Positions 1-8,430 are shown, numbered from the stretch's first letter. The stretch: 61,592 nucleotides of DNA from CAYPNP01 sp964412195 (GCA_964412195.1 CAYPNP010000026.1:1-61592); one strand, 5' to 3'. A program made the numbers and translations. The notes: a model not told the origin generated them from the letters alone.

Positions 1-1
1 G

Positions 2-55
2 GAGGTCGAACGCCACTCCATGGTCCTTCTCCCCCCGGCCTGCCTCATCCTCTGA
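2..55 (+). CDS. C-terminal end of an ORF running in from the left edge
   Basis: Only the last 17 codons are present, read EVERHSMVLLPPACLIL then TGA at 53-55. I would not call this alone. However, the minus-strand ORF at the other end of the window (61354-61506) ends in EVERYSMLLLPMCQIIY, which aligns without gaps over the same 17 residues with 10 identities and the same distance to the stop. The two ends therefore appear to carry the 3' ends of two paralogous genes. The function is unknown; the family may be multicopy. Confidence 0.4.
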   Translation, partial: EVERHSMVLLPPACLIL

Positions 56-671
56 CCGTCGCCCCCACCGCCAGCCGCGGAACCGCAGGCCACCGGGGAC
101 ACTGGGCGCCTGTCCGCTCCAGGGATTCGCCCTCCCTGGATACTGGCGTGTGTTTGTACCCACCCGTATTGTCTTTGAGCATGCCCCGCCTGGATGCATC
201 GTGGTCCCGCACTCCTCACGGTACAAAAAGGGGGAACTTTGACCAATTCTTTACGGTACGAAATTCGGTTCCCACTAATTCGTGAATCAATGTCCTGAGA
301 TGTTGTACCCACCCGAGGAAGAGTCGGGCGATGTGACGAAGAGTGGCCCAGAAATCCTCGTTCGTGACAGCACCTGACCTATAGCTTCTGATTTGTGACA
401 CAGTGTGGCCCGCCACTGACCCATCTCTTCTGGTCTGTGACAAAGTCTGACCCTGCTACTGGTTTGTGACAAAGTCTGGCCCCGCCACTGGCTGCTGGCC
501 GAGAGCGGCCGCCCCTCGCCGACCACGTCATTCGGACGGAAATACATTCTCGTGATTCGGAGGGAAATAATTGGGGGGAGGAATACATTCCCGTGCGGGT
601 CTTCGCTGGCCGGGCGCCGGGTCCCCTTGCCAACCGCATCCCGGAAGGCCGCGATGAGGGCAGCGATCAGA
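56..671. other. Gene-free spacer with degenerate GTGACA-type repeats
   Basis: No ORF here has a credible product. The plus-strand frames from 552 and 593 are antisense to cutC. At about 385-490 there are three diverged copies of a word of the form TTTGTGACAAAGTCTGGCCC. These resemble the GTGACAGAGCCTGACACC element that recurs at 11.7-13.4 kb and at the right end. The word TTGTACCCACCCG occurs twice, near 155 and 303. I see no promoter or RNA gene I can support. Confidence 0.5.
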
Positions 672-1493
672 TCACTTCCGACGCCGCCCCTGACGTCTGC
701 GTTCCAGGTGGCTGGCATCTGCAGCATCTGCAGGAACAGCGCGTCCAGAGGCCCCGCGAGCTGCCGCCGCCGCGCAGATTGCCCGAAGGCCCTCCACATC
801 GGTCAGAGAGGTCACATATTCGGAAGAATCCGGATCCGTGCCCATGAACACTGCCGGATTCCGATACGCCATGAGGCTCGAAACGCGCTTTCGCGCCAGT
901 ACGTGGTATTCCAGGGCGCCGGTTCTTTGGATCAGCTCGGCGATGTTGGCGGCGTCGATGCCCACACCGGGCATCACGACGAGACGATCGCCCGCCCGCT
1001 TCACGAGGCGGGCCAGGAGATCGGCGCCCTCCATAGCCGACGGCCGCTGGCCCGACGTGAGGACCCGGTCGACGCCGAGTTCCACGAGGTTCTCGAGCGC
1101 GGCGTACGGGTCGGCGGTCATGTCAAAGGCGCGATGGAAGGTGGTGCTCATGGGGCCGGCCAGTTCGACCAACTGCCCCGTGTGTTCCAGGTCGATCGTG
1201 CCGTCCGGCCGGAGGATCCCGAAGACGACGCCGTCGGCGCCCGCTTCTCCAGCCCGGAGCACGTCTGAGCGCATGATGTCCAATTCCACATCCGAGTAAA
1301 GAAAATCACCGCCCCTCGGGCGGATGATGACATGGAGTCGGATCTCGAGATGCCGGCGGGCAGCCTGGATGGCCCCGAGGCTCGGCGTGGTCCCGCCCTC
1401 ATAAAGGTTCGCGCAGAGTTCCACCCGGCCGGCCCCGCCCCGCTGCGCTTCGATGGCGGAGGAGACCGAATCCACGCAGGCCTCGATCAGCAT
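672..1493 (-). CDS. cutC: CutC family protein (copper homeostasis / putative TIM-barrel metal-binding protein)
   Basis: The protein is 273 aa if started at the ATG at 1491-1493, which gives the family-typical opening MLIEACVDS. An in-frame upstream ATG at 1608-1610 would add 39 unfamily-like residues. Conserved CutC stretches are visible: RVELCANLYEGGTTPS near 25-40, VIIRPRGGDFLYSD near 55-68, DGVVFGIL near 90-97, FHRAFDM near 124-130 and VLTSGQRPSA near 150-159. CutC is a cytoplasmic TIM barrel. It was originally linked to copper tolerance in E. coli, though its role there is disputed. The C-terminal 45 residues are Ala/Arg-rich and longer than usual. It is a single gene with no obvious operon partner. 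Confidence 0.9.
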   Translation of the reverse strand: MLIEACVDSVSSAIEAQRGGAGRVELCANLYEGGTTPSLGAIQAARRHLEIRLHVIIRPRGGDFLYSDVELDIMRSDVLRAGEAGADGVVFGILRPDGTIDLEHTGQLVELAGPMSTTFHRAFDMTADPYAALENLVELGVDRVLTSGQRPSAMEGADLLARLVKRAGDRLVVMPGVGIDAANIAELIQRTGALEYHVLARKRVSSLMAYRNPAVFMGTDPDSSEYVTSLTDVEGLRAICAAAAARGASGRAVPADAADASHLERRRQGRRRK

Positions 1494-1908
1494 GGGGCCT
1501 GCGCTTATTACTTTCGATCGGTCGACCGGATGCTGGGTGGGGTGTTTCATCTCCGCAAATCCACTTTCGAATCGGACCGCTTGTCGTAAACAAACCAACA
1601 GAATTTCCAACTGTACCTTGCTTCGATAATCAGGTCAAGAAAGTGCAGATTCTCTATTTCGTTTTCCTGATCGGTCACGCGATTGGGCCGAACAATCGGG
1701 CGAAGCCGGGGTAGGGGGCCAGGGGGACCAGCTCGAAGTCGATCAGGCCCTCGCGCACCAGCGGCAGGGTGGCCAGGGCGGCGCGGGCCTCGCTGATCAA
1801 TAGACCATAGACCATAGACCATAGACCATCGACAATAGACCAATGTCCATGGCCCATCGTCCATGGTCCATCGTCCATGGTCCATCGTCCATGGTCCATC
1901 GTCCATGG
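1494..1908. other. Spacer with a gene remnant and a tandem word repeat
   Basis: This stretch between phzF-like and cutC contains no intact gene. It holds a possible C-terminal gene remnant (1675-1800, minus strand) and a tandem repeat (1799-1912), listed separately. The stretch 1500-1675 shows nothing I recognise. Confidence 0.5.
1675..1800 (-). pseudogene. Possible C-terminal gene remnant
   Basis: A minus-strand frame ending at TGA 1675-1677 reads SEARAALATLPLVREGLI followed by DFELVPLAPYPGFARLFGPIA. Its composition is protein-like and unlike the translated repeats upstream. The reading frame continues upstream straight into the tandem word repeat at 1799-1912, so any N-terminal part has been lost. 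I do not recognise the family. It could also be chance coding-like sequence in GC-rich DNA. Confidence 0.3.
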
Positions 1909-1912
1909 TCAT
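1799..1912. repeat. Tandem word repeat (AGACCAT and CCATGGTCCATCGT)
   Basis: About four copies of a 10-bp AGACCATAGACC-type unit are followed by about five copies of a CCATCGTCCATGGT unit of 12-14 bp. The array lies directly against the 3' end of the phzF-like gene. The period is not a multiple of three and the arrays keep DNA-level rather than protein-level regularity, so I treat the ORFs through them as spurious. Confidence 0.85.
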
Positions 1913-2703
1913 TGATGCCCTTCCCCCCGCAGCTCGGCCACGAAGACCGTCACCGCGCGGCCGCCCAGGCGGACCCGGTCGCCGGCGACGGTGACGCGCA
2001 CCTCGCCCCCGCGCGCCGAGGCTTGGTAGGCAACGAACTCGTCCTTGCCCAGCTTCCGCTTCCAGTACGGGCCCAGGCAGCAGTGGGCCGAGCCGGTGAC
2101 GGGGTCCTCGTCGATGCCGCAGGCCGGGGCGAAGAACCGCGACACGAAGTCGTAGCCCGGCGTCGTCGCACGGGCGGTGACCATGACGCCGCGGTTGCGC
2201 TCCAGCCGCCCCAGCCGCCCGAAGTCCGGCCGCAGCGCGCGCACGGCGGCCTCCGATTCGACCTCCGCCAGGTAATCGAAGCGGTTTTGCCCGACGTAGA
2301 GCAGCGGCACGCCCAGGCCCTCCCGCAGGTCGGCCGGCGCCTCGGCCGGGTGGTCCGGCTCGGCGGGGAAGTCCAGCTCGATGTGGCCCTCCCGCCCCGT
2401 GGCGGCCAGCCAGCCGCTCTTGGTGTGGAAGCGGATGGGGCCCTCGGCTTCGCCCGTTTCCCAGAGGATGTGGGCGCTCGCCAGGGTGGCGTGGCCGCAG
2501 AGGTCCACCTCGAGGGCCGGCGTGAACCAGCGGAGGTCGAACCCGTCCGGCCGCCGGACCAGGAACGCGGTCTCGGACAGGTTCATCTCCGCGGCCACGT
2601 GCTGCATCCAGCGCTCGTCCCGGGGCGCTGGCAGGAGGCAGACGCCGGCGGGATTGCCGGCGAAGATCCGGTCGGTGAACGAATCGACCTGGTAGATTTT
2701 CAT
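1909..2703 (-). CDS. PhzF family isomerase (phenazine-biosynthesis-like)
   Basis: The 264-aa protein has a full-length PhzF fold. LSETAFLV at 42-49 contains the catalytic Glu44, DLCGHAT is at 67-73, and GIDEDPVTGSAH is at 196-207. PhzF enzymes form a two-lobed diaminopimelate-epimerase-like fold and catalyse isomerisation or epimerisation; the substrate of most family members is unknown. The start is supported by AAGGAG about 8 nt upstream of the ATG at 2701-2703. No phenazine genes are nearby, so a phenazine role is not implied. The 3' end runs into the CCATGG repeat array. Confidence 0.9.
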   Translation of the reverse strand: MKIYQVDSFTDRIFAGNPAGVCLLPAPRDERWMQHVAAEMNLSETAFLVRRPDGFDLRWFTPALEVDLCGHATLASAHILWETGEAEGPIRFHTKSGWLAATGREGHIELDFPAEPDHPAEAPADLREGLGVPLLYVGQNRFDYLAEVESEAAVRALRPDFGRLGRLERNRGVMVTARATTPGYDFVSRFFAPACGIDEDPVTGSAHCCLGPYWKRKLGKDEFVAYQASARGGEVRVTVAGDRVRLGGRAVTVFVAELRGEGHQ

Positions 2704-2784
2704 GGCGGTGCTCCTTAGTATCCAATCAGTGCGGGAGAGTATACGTAGGGAGCATGAAGGGCAGTTCCATTTTATTGAAGCGGG

Positions 2785-2910
2785 GCTAGAGACTCGGGGC
2801 TAGAGGCTCGGTACCTCAGATTTGGGGCTCGGTGCGGGAGGCTCCGGACTCGGCGCTCCAGCCCGGGGTTCCAGGACACGAGCCCCTAGTCTCGAGTCTC
2901 GTTGTCGATC
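2785..2910. repeat. Word repeat of the GACTCGGGGCTAGAGG type
   Basis: Imperfect tandem units such as GACTCGGGGCTAGAGGCTCG, GGGGCTCGGTGC and CTAGTCTCGAGTCTCG fill the spacer between phzF-like and the next gene. The same word family recurs at 16.1, 40.1, 41.8-42.0, 47.7 and 48.6 kb. Confidence 0.75.
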
Positions 2911-2911
2911 G

Positions 2912-2940
2912 TTGCATTCCCCGGCGCGACCGACTATACT
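2912..2940 (+). promoter_or_regulatory. Sigma-70-type promoter for the 2981 gene
   Basis: TTGCAT (2912-2917) and TATACT (2935-2940) are separated by exactly 17 bp, and the gene starts 41 bp downstream. The -35 matches consensus at 4 of 6 positions and the -10 at 5 of 6. The site lies just past the word-repeat block. Confidence 0.65.
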
Positions 2941-2980
2941 GAAGCCAGAATTTTCGACCGAAGGAAGAAGGAGGCCGGCC

Positions 2981-3871
2981 ATGGCCATCGTTCAGTACCT
3001 TGCCAGCCTGAATCTCCACCAGCTGCCGCCGCTGGGCCGTTTCCACCTCGACGACCTCCAGCAGAAGGTCCGGAACAATCTCTACCTGGAGCTGCCGCAG
3101 ACCGACGGCAGCCTGGCCCTGATCTCGCCCACCCTCAGCCCGGTGGCCAACAACTTCGAGGAGCGGCTGGCGCGGCTGGTCACATCCAAGTCCGAGATCC
3201 TCGACTACGCGAAGAACCGGCTCATGCGGGCCCTGGTCGTGGACACCGCCATCCTCGAGGGCACGTCCTACTTCATCGAGCAGAACAACTGCCTGCTCCT
3301 GGCCCGCCTGAAATACTTCAAGGAAGTCGAGAAGCTGCTGGAAATCAAGCTCTATACCTCCACGTTCAAGGACCTGGTGCAGAACTACTCCGACAAGATT
3401 TACATCGGTCGCTGCTTCCTGAACCTGGAGAACAAGGCGTTGCCCTACCGCGGTCTGAACCTCTACGTGCTCTCGCTCATGGACCAGTACGAGATCCTGA
3501 TCGGCCGCCGGAACCTGCTCAACGAGCCCGAGAAATACGAGAGTTCCTATCTTCAGGAGATCCAGGAGCTGATGCAGGAGGTGGTGTCCGAGGTCATCCG
3601 GGTGCTGGATACGATCCCCAGCCACTTCAACCCGACCCGCTGGCGGCTGGAGGAGCTGATCCGCATCAAAGGGTGCTACCGCGGCATCATCCACCTCCTG
3701 CTGGAACTGGTGGAGGAGGTCTCCGAGTTCGAGAGTGTCCTCCGGTTCAATGACGAAAGCCGCTTCGCCCGCTACGTCACCAAGTTCAAGCGCGACCTGA
3801 AGAACATCATCCTGCAGCTCAACTTCAACATCCTGAGCGAGCTGTCCAGAAGGATCCAGAACCACCGGTGA
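2981..3871 (+). CDS. Conserved helical protein of unknown function
   Basis: The 296-aa protein starts MAIVQYLASL; the ATG at 2981 follows AAGAAGGAGG. The sequence is strongly helical, rich in Leu, Glu, Arg and Asn, and has no signal peptide or membrane segment, so it is probably cytoplasmic. Frequent Tyr/Asn-rich helices (KYFKEVEKLLEIKLYTSTF near 111-129) and a basic C-terminus (TKFKRDLKNIILQLNF near 266-281) are visible. I recognise no domain. It has its own promoter and stands alone between phzF-like and bfr. Normal codon use and low Ala/Gly content suggest a real, well-folded protein. Confidence 0.75.
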   Translation: MAIVQYLASLNLHQLPPLGRFHLDDLQQKVRNNLYLELPQTDGSLALISPTLSPVANNFEERLARLVTSKSEILDYAKNRLMRALVVDTAILEGTSYFIEQNNCLLLARLKYFKEVEKLLEIKLYTSTFKDLVQNYSDKIYIGRCFLNLENKALPYRGLNLYVLSLMDQYEILIGRRNLLNEPEKYESSYLQEIQELMQEVVSEVIRVLDTIPSHFNPTRWRLEELIRIKGCYRGIIHLLLELVEEVSEFESVLRFNDESRFARYVTKFKRDLKNIILQLNFNILSELSRRIQNHR

Positions 3872-3951
3872 ATGGGTGAATCGGCGGAGCATTCAGGCGA
3901 ATCCAGAGCATGGGGGGGAGGAAGTCGGCGAAATTACGATTCCGAGACTGG

Positions 3952-3985
3952 CACCGGTCGCCGGTCAACCGTCACCGGTCAATGA
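3952..3985. repeat. CACCGGTC word repeat
   Basis: Three or four units of the type CACCGGTCGCCGGTCAACCG sit upstream of bfr. The same family recurs at 40.29-40.33 and 52.15-52.19 kb and, inside coding sequence, near 16.43 kb. Confidence 0.65.
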
Positions 3986-4028
3986 GTGAAAGCGCTTCGG
4001 TGCGACATAATCCCAAGGAGGTTGACTC

Positions 4029-4496
4029 ATGAAGGGACAGAAGAAGATCATCGACACCCTCAACGCATTGCTGGCTGACGAACTGACCGCCATCAGCCAG
4101 TACATGGTCCACTCCGAGATGTGCGACAACTGGGGCTACGCCAAGCTGCACGACGTGGTGGAGAAGCGGGCCATCGACGAGATGAAGCACGCCGAGAAGC
4201 TCATCGCCCGCATCCTGTTCCTGGAGGGCAAGCCCATCGTCTCCAAGCTGAATCCCATCGTGATCGGCCCGGTGGTCGAGAAGCAGATCGACAACGACTG
4301 GACCGCCGAGGCCGGCGCCATCAAGAATTACAACGCCGGGATCAAGCTGGCCGTCGAGTTGGGCGACAACGGGACCCGCGAGATCCTCGAAGCCATCCTC
4401 AAGGACGAGGAGGCCCACATCGACCTGCTGGAGGCCCAGAAGGACCAGATCGCGCAGATCGGCGTCCAGAACTTCCTCACCGAGCAGCTGCACTGA
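4029..4496 (+). CDS. bfr: Bacterioferritin
   Basis: At 155 aa this is full length for the family. All di-iron ferroxidase ligands are present: Glu18, Glu51, His54, Glu94, Glu127 and His130. Met52, the axial haem ligand in the DEMKHAE motif, distinguishes bacterioferritin from plain ferritin. The protein should assemble as a 24-mer cytoplasmic cage that oxidises Fe(II) and stores the mineral. The start is fixed by AAGGAGG at 4016-4022, 6 nt before ATG. No bacterioferritin-associated ferredoxin gene is adjacent. The upstream spacer carries CACCGGTC-type word repeats. Confidence 0.97.
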   Translation: MKGQKKIIDTLNALLADELTAISQYMVHSEMCDNWGYAKLHDVVEKRAIDEMKHAEKLIARILFLEGKPIVSKLNPIVIGPVVEKQIDNDWTAEAGAIKNYNAGIKLAVELGDNGTREILEAILKDEEAHIDLLEAQKDQIAQIGVQNFLTEQLH

Positions 4497-4756
4497 GAAG
4501 CCCGGCTGCGTCCTTCCCCTGACAATGGCGAGGCGGGGACTGGTGGTCCCATCAGTCCTCGCCCCGGCCTGTATCCCCCTCTGACTTTTCCTGAAATTGC
4601 GGTTGCAGAGGTTGGTGGCGGCCTCCCTGCTCGTGAGAAAATCCGGTGCGCCGTGCCGGTCGCGGAGGCACGTAAAATCGGGAGACATGAATCCTCTGGC
4701 GGGTTGCGGTCATCATTTTTGCGAGTCGGGGGGAAACTCGGATAGGGGGGTGGATG

Positions 4757-6073
4757 ATGCGGTTTCGTCCGATAGGTCGTATTTGGGAGGAGTTGATCGT
4801 CGCGATGCTATGGATCGCCTGCATGGCCGGCCCGGTCCGGGCGCAGAGCTGGCAGATCGAGACCCTCGATGCCGCCGGCGACGTGGACGCCTGGGTGGAC
4901 ATGGTGCTGGACTCCGGCGGCTGGCCGCACATTTGTTCCCAGAACCGCTTCTACGGCAACCTGCAGTACCGCTGGCAAGACGCCACCGGCTGGCATTTCG
5001 ACATCGTCGAGCACAACGATGCGCCGTTCGGGGGCCGGATCGCCCTGGACAACCAGGGGCAGCCCTACGTGCTCTATTCCGACCTGAACACCTGGCAGCT
5101 GACGCTCGGCCACCGGACCGCGTCCGGCTGGCAGCTGGAGCACCCCATCGACTGGGTCTGGCAGGCGAACCCCGCCGGCATCGAGATGACGGGGTGGGAC
5201 GTGGTGGTGGATCCCGGGACGAACATCCCCGTCATCCTCTACACCTGGCGGCAGACCCAGGACCCCGCCGAATACCAGATCGCCTGGGCGATCCGGGTGG
5301 AGGACGCGGCCCTGCATCCCTGGACCGTCCACGTGCTCGCCGACAGCTTGACGGATCAGATCCAGGGGATCAACGGCAGCATGGCGCTGGGCGGGGACGG
5401 GATGCTCCGCGGGATATTCTTCGACGAGGGTGCCCAGGACCTGCTCTACTGGGCCACCGACCAGCCCGGCGCGCCGGTCCCGCTCGCCACGGCCGGGGCG
5501 GTCGGCCGGTATAACGCGATCGCCCTCGACGGGGGCAATCAACCGCACGTGGTCTACACGGACGAGACCCAGCAGACCGTGAATTACCTGGCTGCCCAGG
5601 CGGAGGAGACCATCTCTCCGGTGGGCGCGTACACCATCCGTCGCTTCGTGGCGATCGCCCTGGACGGGCTGGGGCACCCGCACGTGACCTTCACCGACGA
5701 GCGGACCCAGGATCTCATGTATGCCTTCCGCGACGGCGCGGGGCGGTGGAGGCTCTCCAAAATTGACCACGTGGGACCTTACCCGTCCTACGAGGCCGTG
5801 GCGGTGGACGCCTGGAACGTGCCTCGGGTGGCCTACCTGGCCTTCGGGAACCTCAAGTTCGCTACCGGCGTGCCCGTCGCCGACGGGGACCTCGACGGGG
5901 ACGGCGCAGCCACCGCCCGCGACCTGATGCTCTTGCTGAGCGCGGCGGAGGGCCGGTTCGCCCCGGGCGTCCCGCCCTGCGCCTACCCGCTGGCTGTGGA
6001 TTTCGACGGCTCGGGGGGGCCGTCCGCCGCGGATCGGATGGGGATGATGGCTCTCCTGGCGGAAAACAACTGA
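4757..6073 (+). CDS. Secreted beta-propeller-like protein with dockerin-like C-terminus
   Basis: The protein is about 438 aa. Tandem ATGs at 4754 and 4757 follow AGGGGGG (4744-4750), and the second ATG gives the better spacing. Residues 1-30 form a signal peptide ending near PVRAQ. The body has repeated units with an IALDNQGQPYVLYS / VALDxxxxPHVxYxDE pattern, typical of a beta-propeller built of about 50-residue blades. The C-terminal 65 residues contain two calcium-loop-like segments, DGDLDGDGAATARDLMLLL and DFDGSGGPSAADRMGMM. This is the duplicated arrangement of a type I dockerin. The protein is probably exported. The ligand and any cohesin partner are unknown. Confidence 0.75.
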   Translation: MRFRPIGRIWEELIVAMLWIACMAGPVRAQSWQIETLDAAGDVDAWVDMVLDSGGWPHICSQNRFYGNLQYRWQDATGWHFDIVEHNDAPFGGRIALDNQGQPYVLYSDLNTWQLTLGHRTASGWQLEHPIDWVWQANPAGIEMTGWDVVVDPGTNIPVILYTWRQTQDPAEYQIAWAIRVEDAALHPWTVHVLADSLTDQIQGINGSMALGGDGMLRGIFFDEGAQDLLYWATDQPGAPVPLATAGAVGRYNAIALDGGNQPHVVYTDETQQTVNYLAAQAEETISPVGAYTIRRFVAIALDGLGHPHVTFTDERTQDLMYAFRDGAGRWRLSKIDHVGPYPSYEAVAVDAWNVPRVAYLAFGNLKFATGVPVADGDLDGDGAATARDLMLLLSAAEGRFAPGVPPCAYPLAVDFDGSGGPSAADRMGMMALLAENN

Positions 6074-6087
6074 TCATCGGAGGACCC

Positions 6088-6534
6088 ATGACCTTGCGCA
6101 AACGCGACATCCCGACAGCAGCCCGGAGGACCCGCGCCCCGCACCCGGCAGCGGTCCAGAGGGCCCGCCCCGCGCGGGCGGAGGAAGCGGTCCCGCCGCC
6201 CGCCCACGCCGAGGCGGGCTTCTCGGTCTACGAGTGGGCCCGGCTGCAGGAGCGGCTGCTCTCGGCGCAGCTGGCCGTGCTGCGGAAATACCTGGCCGAG
6301 CGCGGCGGCAGCCGGGAGGCGCGGGATAAGCGGAAGTCGCAGATCCACCTGATCCGGGACATTCTGGCGGCCGGGGGCCATCCGCTGCACATCTCTGAGA
6401 TCATCCAGCGGGCCGCCGAGCAATACGCCGTGGCGCTGGACCGCGAATCGGTCGTCTCGGCGGTGGCCAAGAAGGTCAAGAAGGGCGTGCTGTTCGAACG
6501 CGTGGGGCCCAATACCTTCGGCCTGAAGAAGTAG
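6088..6534 (+). CDS. Small HARE-HTH domain protein
   Basis: The protein is 148 aa, with RBS GGAGGA 5 nt before the ATG. The first 40 residues are basic and Ala/Pro-rich, probably disordered. Residues 85-148 read as a HARE-HTH (ASXL / restriction-endonuclease-type winged helix): IHLIRDILAAGGHPLHISEI, then VVSAVAKKVKKG and a final FGLKK. In other proteins this fold pairs with nucleases, methyltransferases or RNA polymerase delta subunits and is thought to bind DNA. Here it stands alone, 14 bp after the propeller gene. A nucleoid-associated or regulatory role is an inference. Confidence 0.65.
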   Translation: MTLRKRDIPTAARRTRAPHPAAVQRARPARAEEAVPPPAHAEAGFSVYEWARLQERLLSAQLAVLRKYLAERGGSREARDKRKSQIHLIRDILAAGGHPLHISEIIQRAAEQYAVALDRESVVSAVAKKVKKGVLFERVGPNTFGLKK

Positions 6535-6650
6535 ATCGAACACCGAACATCGAACGCTGAACATCGAACATCGAAGTCAGAAAGAGAACGGGGAAACGGC
6601 GTATTAAAAACCGCGGTTTCCCCGTTCGATGTTCAATGTTCGATGTTCAG
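6535..6650. repeat. Inverted heptad-repeat hairpin 1
   Basis: Five to six GAACATC-type 7-bp units (6536-6576) are mirrored by GATGTTC units (6624-6650). Inside them lies a perfect 12-bp stem, GAACGGGGAAAC (6586-6597) with GTTTCCCCGTTC (6616-6627). The whole can fold as one long hairpin between convergent genes. It could serve as a bidirectional terminator, but there is no T-run. Confidence 0.85.
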
Positions 6651-6685
6651 ATTGCATCCCTCGGTGAGAATATTCCGGAATTTCC

Positions 6686-7816
6686 CTATCGGGTCACGGT
6701 CTCGCGGAACACCACCCCCCGCTCGGCCAGCTGCTCCATCATGAACCGGTAGCATTGCTCGTCGCGGCCGATGAACTCCGGCGGGGAGATGCCCTTCTGC
6801 CGGTAGAGCCCGCGAGCGACCAGGCGCACCGCCGCCGTGCAGGTGTAGCCGGTGGTGCGGGCCATGGACATGGTCCCGGTGGCGCGGTCGTAACGGTCGA
6901 GCAGCTCGTACTGGTAGCGCACCGGCCGGCCCTTCTCCTTCCCCTCCACGCAGACCCGCATGACGGTGAAGTCCTCCTCGCCCTCGTGGAACTGCCACAG
7001 GGGGAAGAGCAGGCGGGAGGTGAAGTCCAGCGGCCGGACCGTCGCGCCGCCCACCTCCACCGGCTCTTGGCTGAAGAAGCCCGACTCGCGCAACATCCGC
7101 ATCCGCTCGATGTGGCCGGGGTAGCGCAGGGTCAGTTCCTTCATGTAGGGCACTCGCTCGGTGGTGATCAGCGACCGCAGTCCGTCGGTGTTGAAGGCCT
7201 CCAGCGTGCCGACGCCCGCGAACTCCACCAGCTCCGGCTCGGACAGGGCCGGCATGGTGACCTCCAGGTTGTGCATGACGTAACGCGCCGGGCGGACGTA
7301 CTCCTCGATGACATCGGCCGGCGAGAACGGCGCCTTGTACTCGAAGGGCCAGGTGCGAATGACCGGCAGGCCGCCCACCATGCAGACGAAGCTGTTGACC
7401 TCGTCCAGGGCGGCACGGAGCCGGCCGATGATCATGTTGCTGCAGCCGGGGGCGATGCCGCAGTCCATGATGGCGACGCAGCCCTTCTCCTTGGCCAGGG
7501 CGTCGAGGCGGAAGGGGTCCTCGGCGAAGAAGGAGATGTCCACCACGTCCTTGCCCGCCTGCAGGACCGCTTCCAGGCAGGCGAAGCCCATGTGGCCGGG
7601 CAGGGCGCCCACCACCAGGTCGAAGTCCGCCACCGCCCGGCGGATGGCCGCCGGGTCGAGGGCCGACTGCCGCCGCTGCACGCCGGGCAGGCCGGTCAGG
7701 CGGTCCAGCGCCGCCGGGGAGGCGTCCACCACGGTCAGCTCGAATTCGCCGCCGCGGGCGAGGTCGCGCACCATGGCGCTGCCCACCCGCCCGGCTCCCA
7801 GCACGATGATCTTCAT
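6686..7816 (-). CDS. Saccharopine dehydrogenase family protein (L-lysine / saccharopine dehydrogenase-like)
   Basis: The 376-aa protein starts MKIIVLGAGRVGSAMVRDL at the ATG at 7814-7816. A Rossmann GxGxxGxx motif at residues 7-14 binds NAD(P). DVVDISFFAEDP near 87-98 and MDCGIAPGCSNMIIG near 112-126 are typical of the saccharopine-reductase / lysine-dehydrogenase group. The family acts on lysine through saccharopine or piperideine intermediates in the cytoplasm; substrate choice cannot be read from the sequence. The gene is monocistronic, convergent with the HARE-HTH gene and divergent from the STAS gene. Longer in-frame starts up to 8176 lack family-like sequence. Confidence 0.85.
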   Translation of the reverse strand: MKIIVLGAGRVGSAMVRDLARGGEFELTVVDASPAALDRLTGLPGVQRRQSALDPAAIRRAVADFDLVVGALPGHMGFACLEAVLQAGKDVVDISFFAEDPFRLDALAKEKGCVAIMDCGIAPGCSNMIIGRLRAALDEVNSFVCMVGGLPVIRTWPFEYKAPFSPADVIEEYVRPARYVMHNLEVTMPALSEPELVEFAGVGTLEAFNTDGLRSLITTERVPYMKELTLRYPGHIERMRMLRESGFFSQEPVEVGGATVRPLDFTSRLLFPLWQFHEGEEDFTVMRVCVEGKEKGRPVRYQYELLDRYDRATGTMSMARTTGYTCTAAVRLVARGLYRQKGISPPEFIGRDEQCYRFMMEQLAERGVVFRETVTR

Positions 7817-8102
7817 GAGTTCTCTCCAAGGGATGATTTGATCCAAGCGCCCGATTTCACCACAAAGGCGGCCGGAACTCAAACGAAAAGGGGCGGATCG
7901 CCCCAGCCGGTTCGATCCCGGGAAGCGCCGGCGGGTCAGATTTCTGCACCTCTCCCTTCCTTTCCACCGTTGAAAAAAGCTATAATCCCGTTGGTATCCC
8001 GTTCGTCCGATGCAGCGGCGGCGAGTGGCCGCTCCCGATGCGCCCGCCGGCCAATCCCCGGGCGGAGACGGAACAGGCACTTCAATCCATGGAGACGAAG
8101 CC

Positions 8103-8429
8103 ATGCAAGTAGACATCACCCCCACCCCCGGCAAGTGGATCGTAGTGGCGCCCCAGGGCCGCGTCGACGGCCACACCGCCCCCGACTTCGAGACCGCCTG
8201 CCAGACCCAGGTCGCCCGGGGGGCGCACTGGCTGGCCCTGGACCTCGGCGAGGTCCCCTACATGAGCAGCGCCGGCCTGCGGGTGCTGCTGGCCACCCTG
8301 AAGGCGGTCAAGGCCCAGGGCGGCGGCCTGTCGCTGGTGCGGCCCCAGCCCGGCGTCCGGGAGGTGTTGGAGATCTCCGGTTTCCTGAACATCTTCACCG
8401 TGGTGGGCAGCATCTCCGACCTGGCCTGA
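8103..8429 (+). CDS. STAS-domain anti-sigma-factor antagonist (RsbV/SpoIIAA-like)
   Basis: The protein is 108 aa, the size of a stand-alone STAS protein, starting MQVDITPTPG. The phosphorylation loop reads YMSSAGLRVLL at 53-63; Ser55 or Ser56 corresponds to SpoIIAA Ser58. In partner switching, the unphosphorylated form binds and neutralises a kinase/anti-sigma factor. Its stop is separated by one base from the start of the next gene, which encodes both a phosphatase and a kinase-like domain. That gene is very likely its direct partner. Confidence 0.9.
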   Translation: MQVDITPTPGKWIVVAPQGRVDGHTAPDFETACQTQVARGAHWLALDLGEVPYMSSAGLRVLLATLKAVKAQGGGLSLVRPQPGVREVLEISGFLNIFTVVGSISDLA

Positions 8430-8430
8430 C

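Noticed and set aside
552..1268. Plus-strand 238-aa ORF opposite cutC, and similar long antisense ORFs opposite htrA, uvrC, the cytochrome and the lytic transglycosylase
   Set aside because: High GC content gives long antisense frames. Their translations are Arg/Ala/His/Pro-rich without motifs, while the opposite strand encodes clear families.
1799..1912. ORFs through the CCATGG repeats giving MDHGRWTMDDGPWTM-like proteins
   Set aside because: The repeat unit is not a multiple of three and stays regular at DNA level. The peptide changes frame-like pattern along the array, and there is no RBS. These are repeat DNA, not genes.
4620..4750. A riboswitch ahead of the secreted propeller gene
   Set aside because: The spacer has some stem-forming GC stretches, but I could not match a known aptamer core such as the c-di-GMP or cobalamin class.
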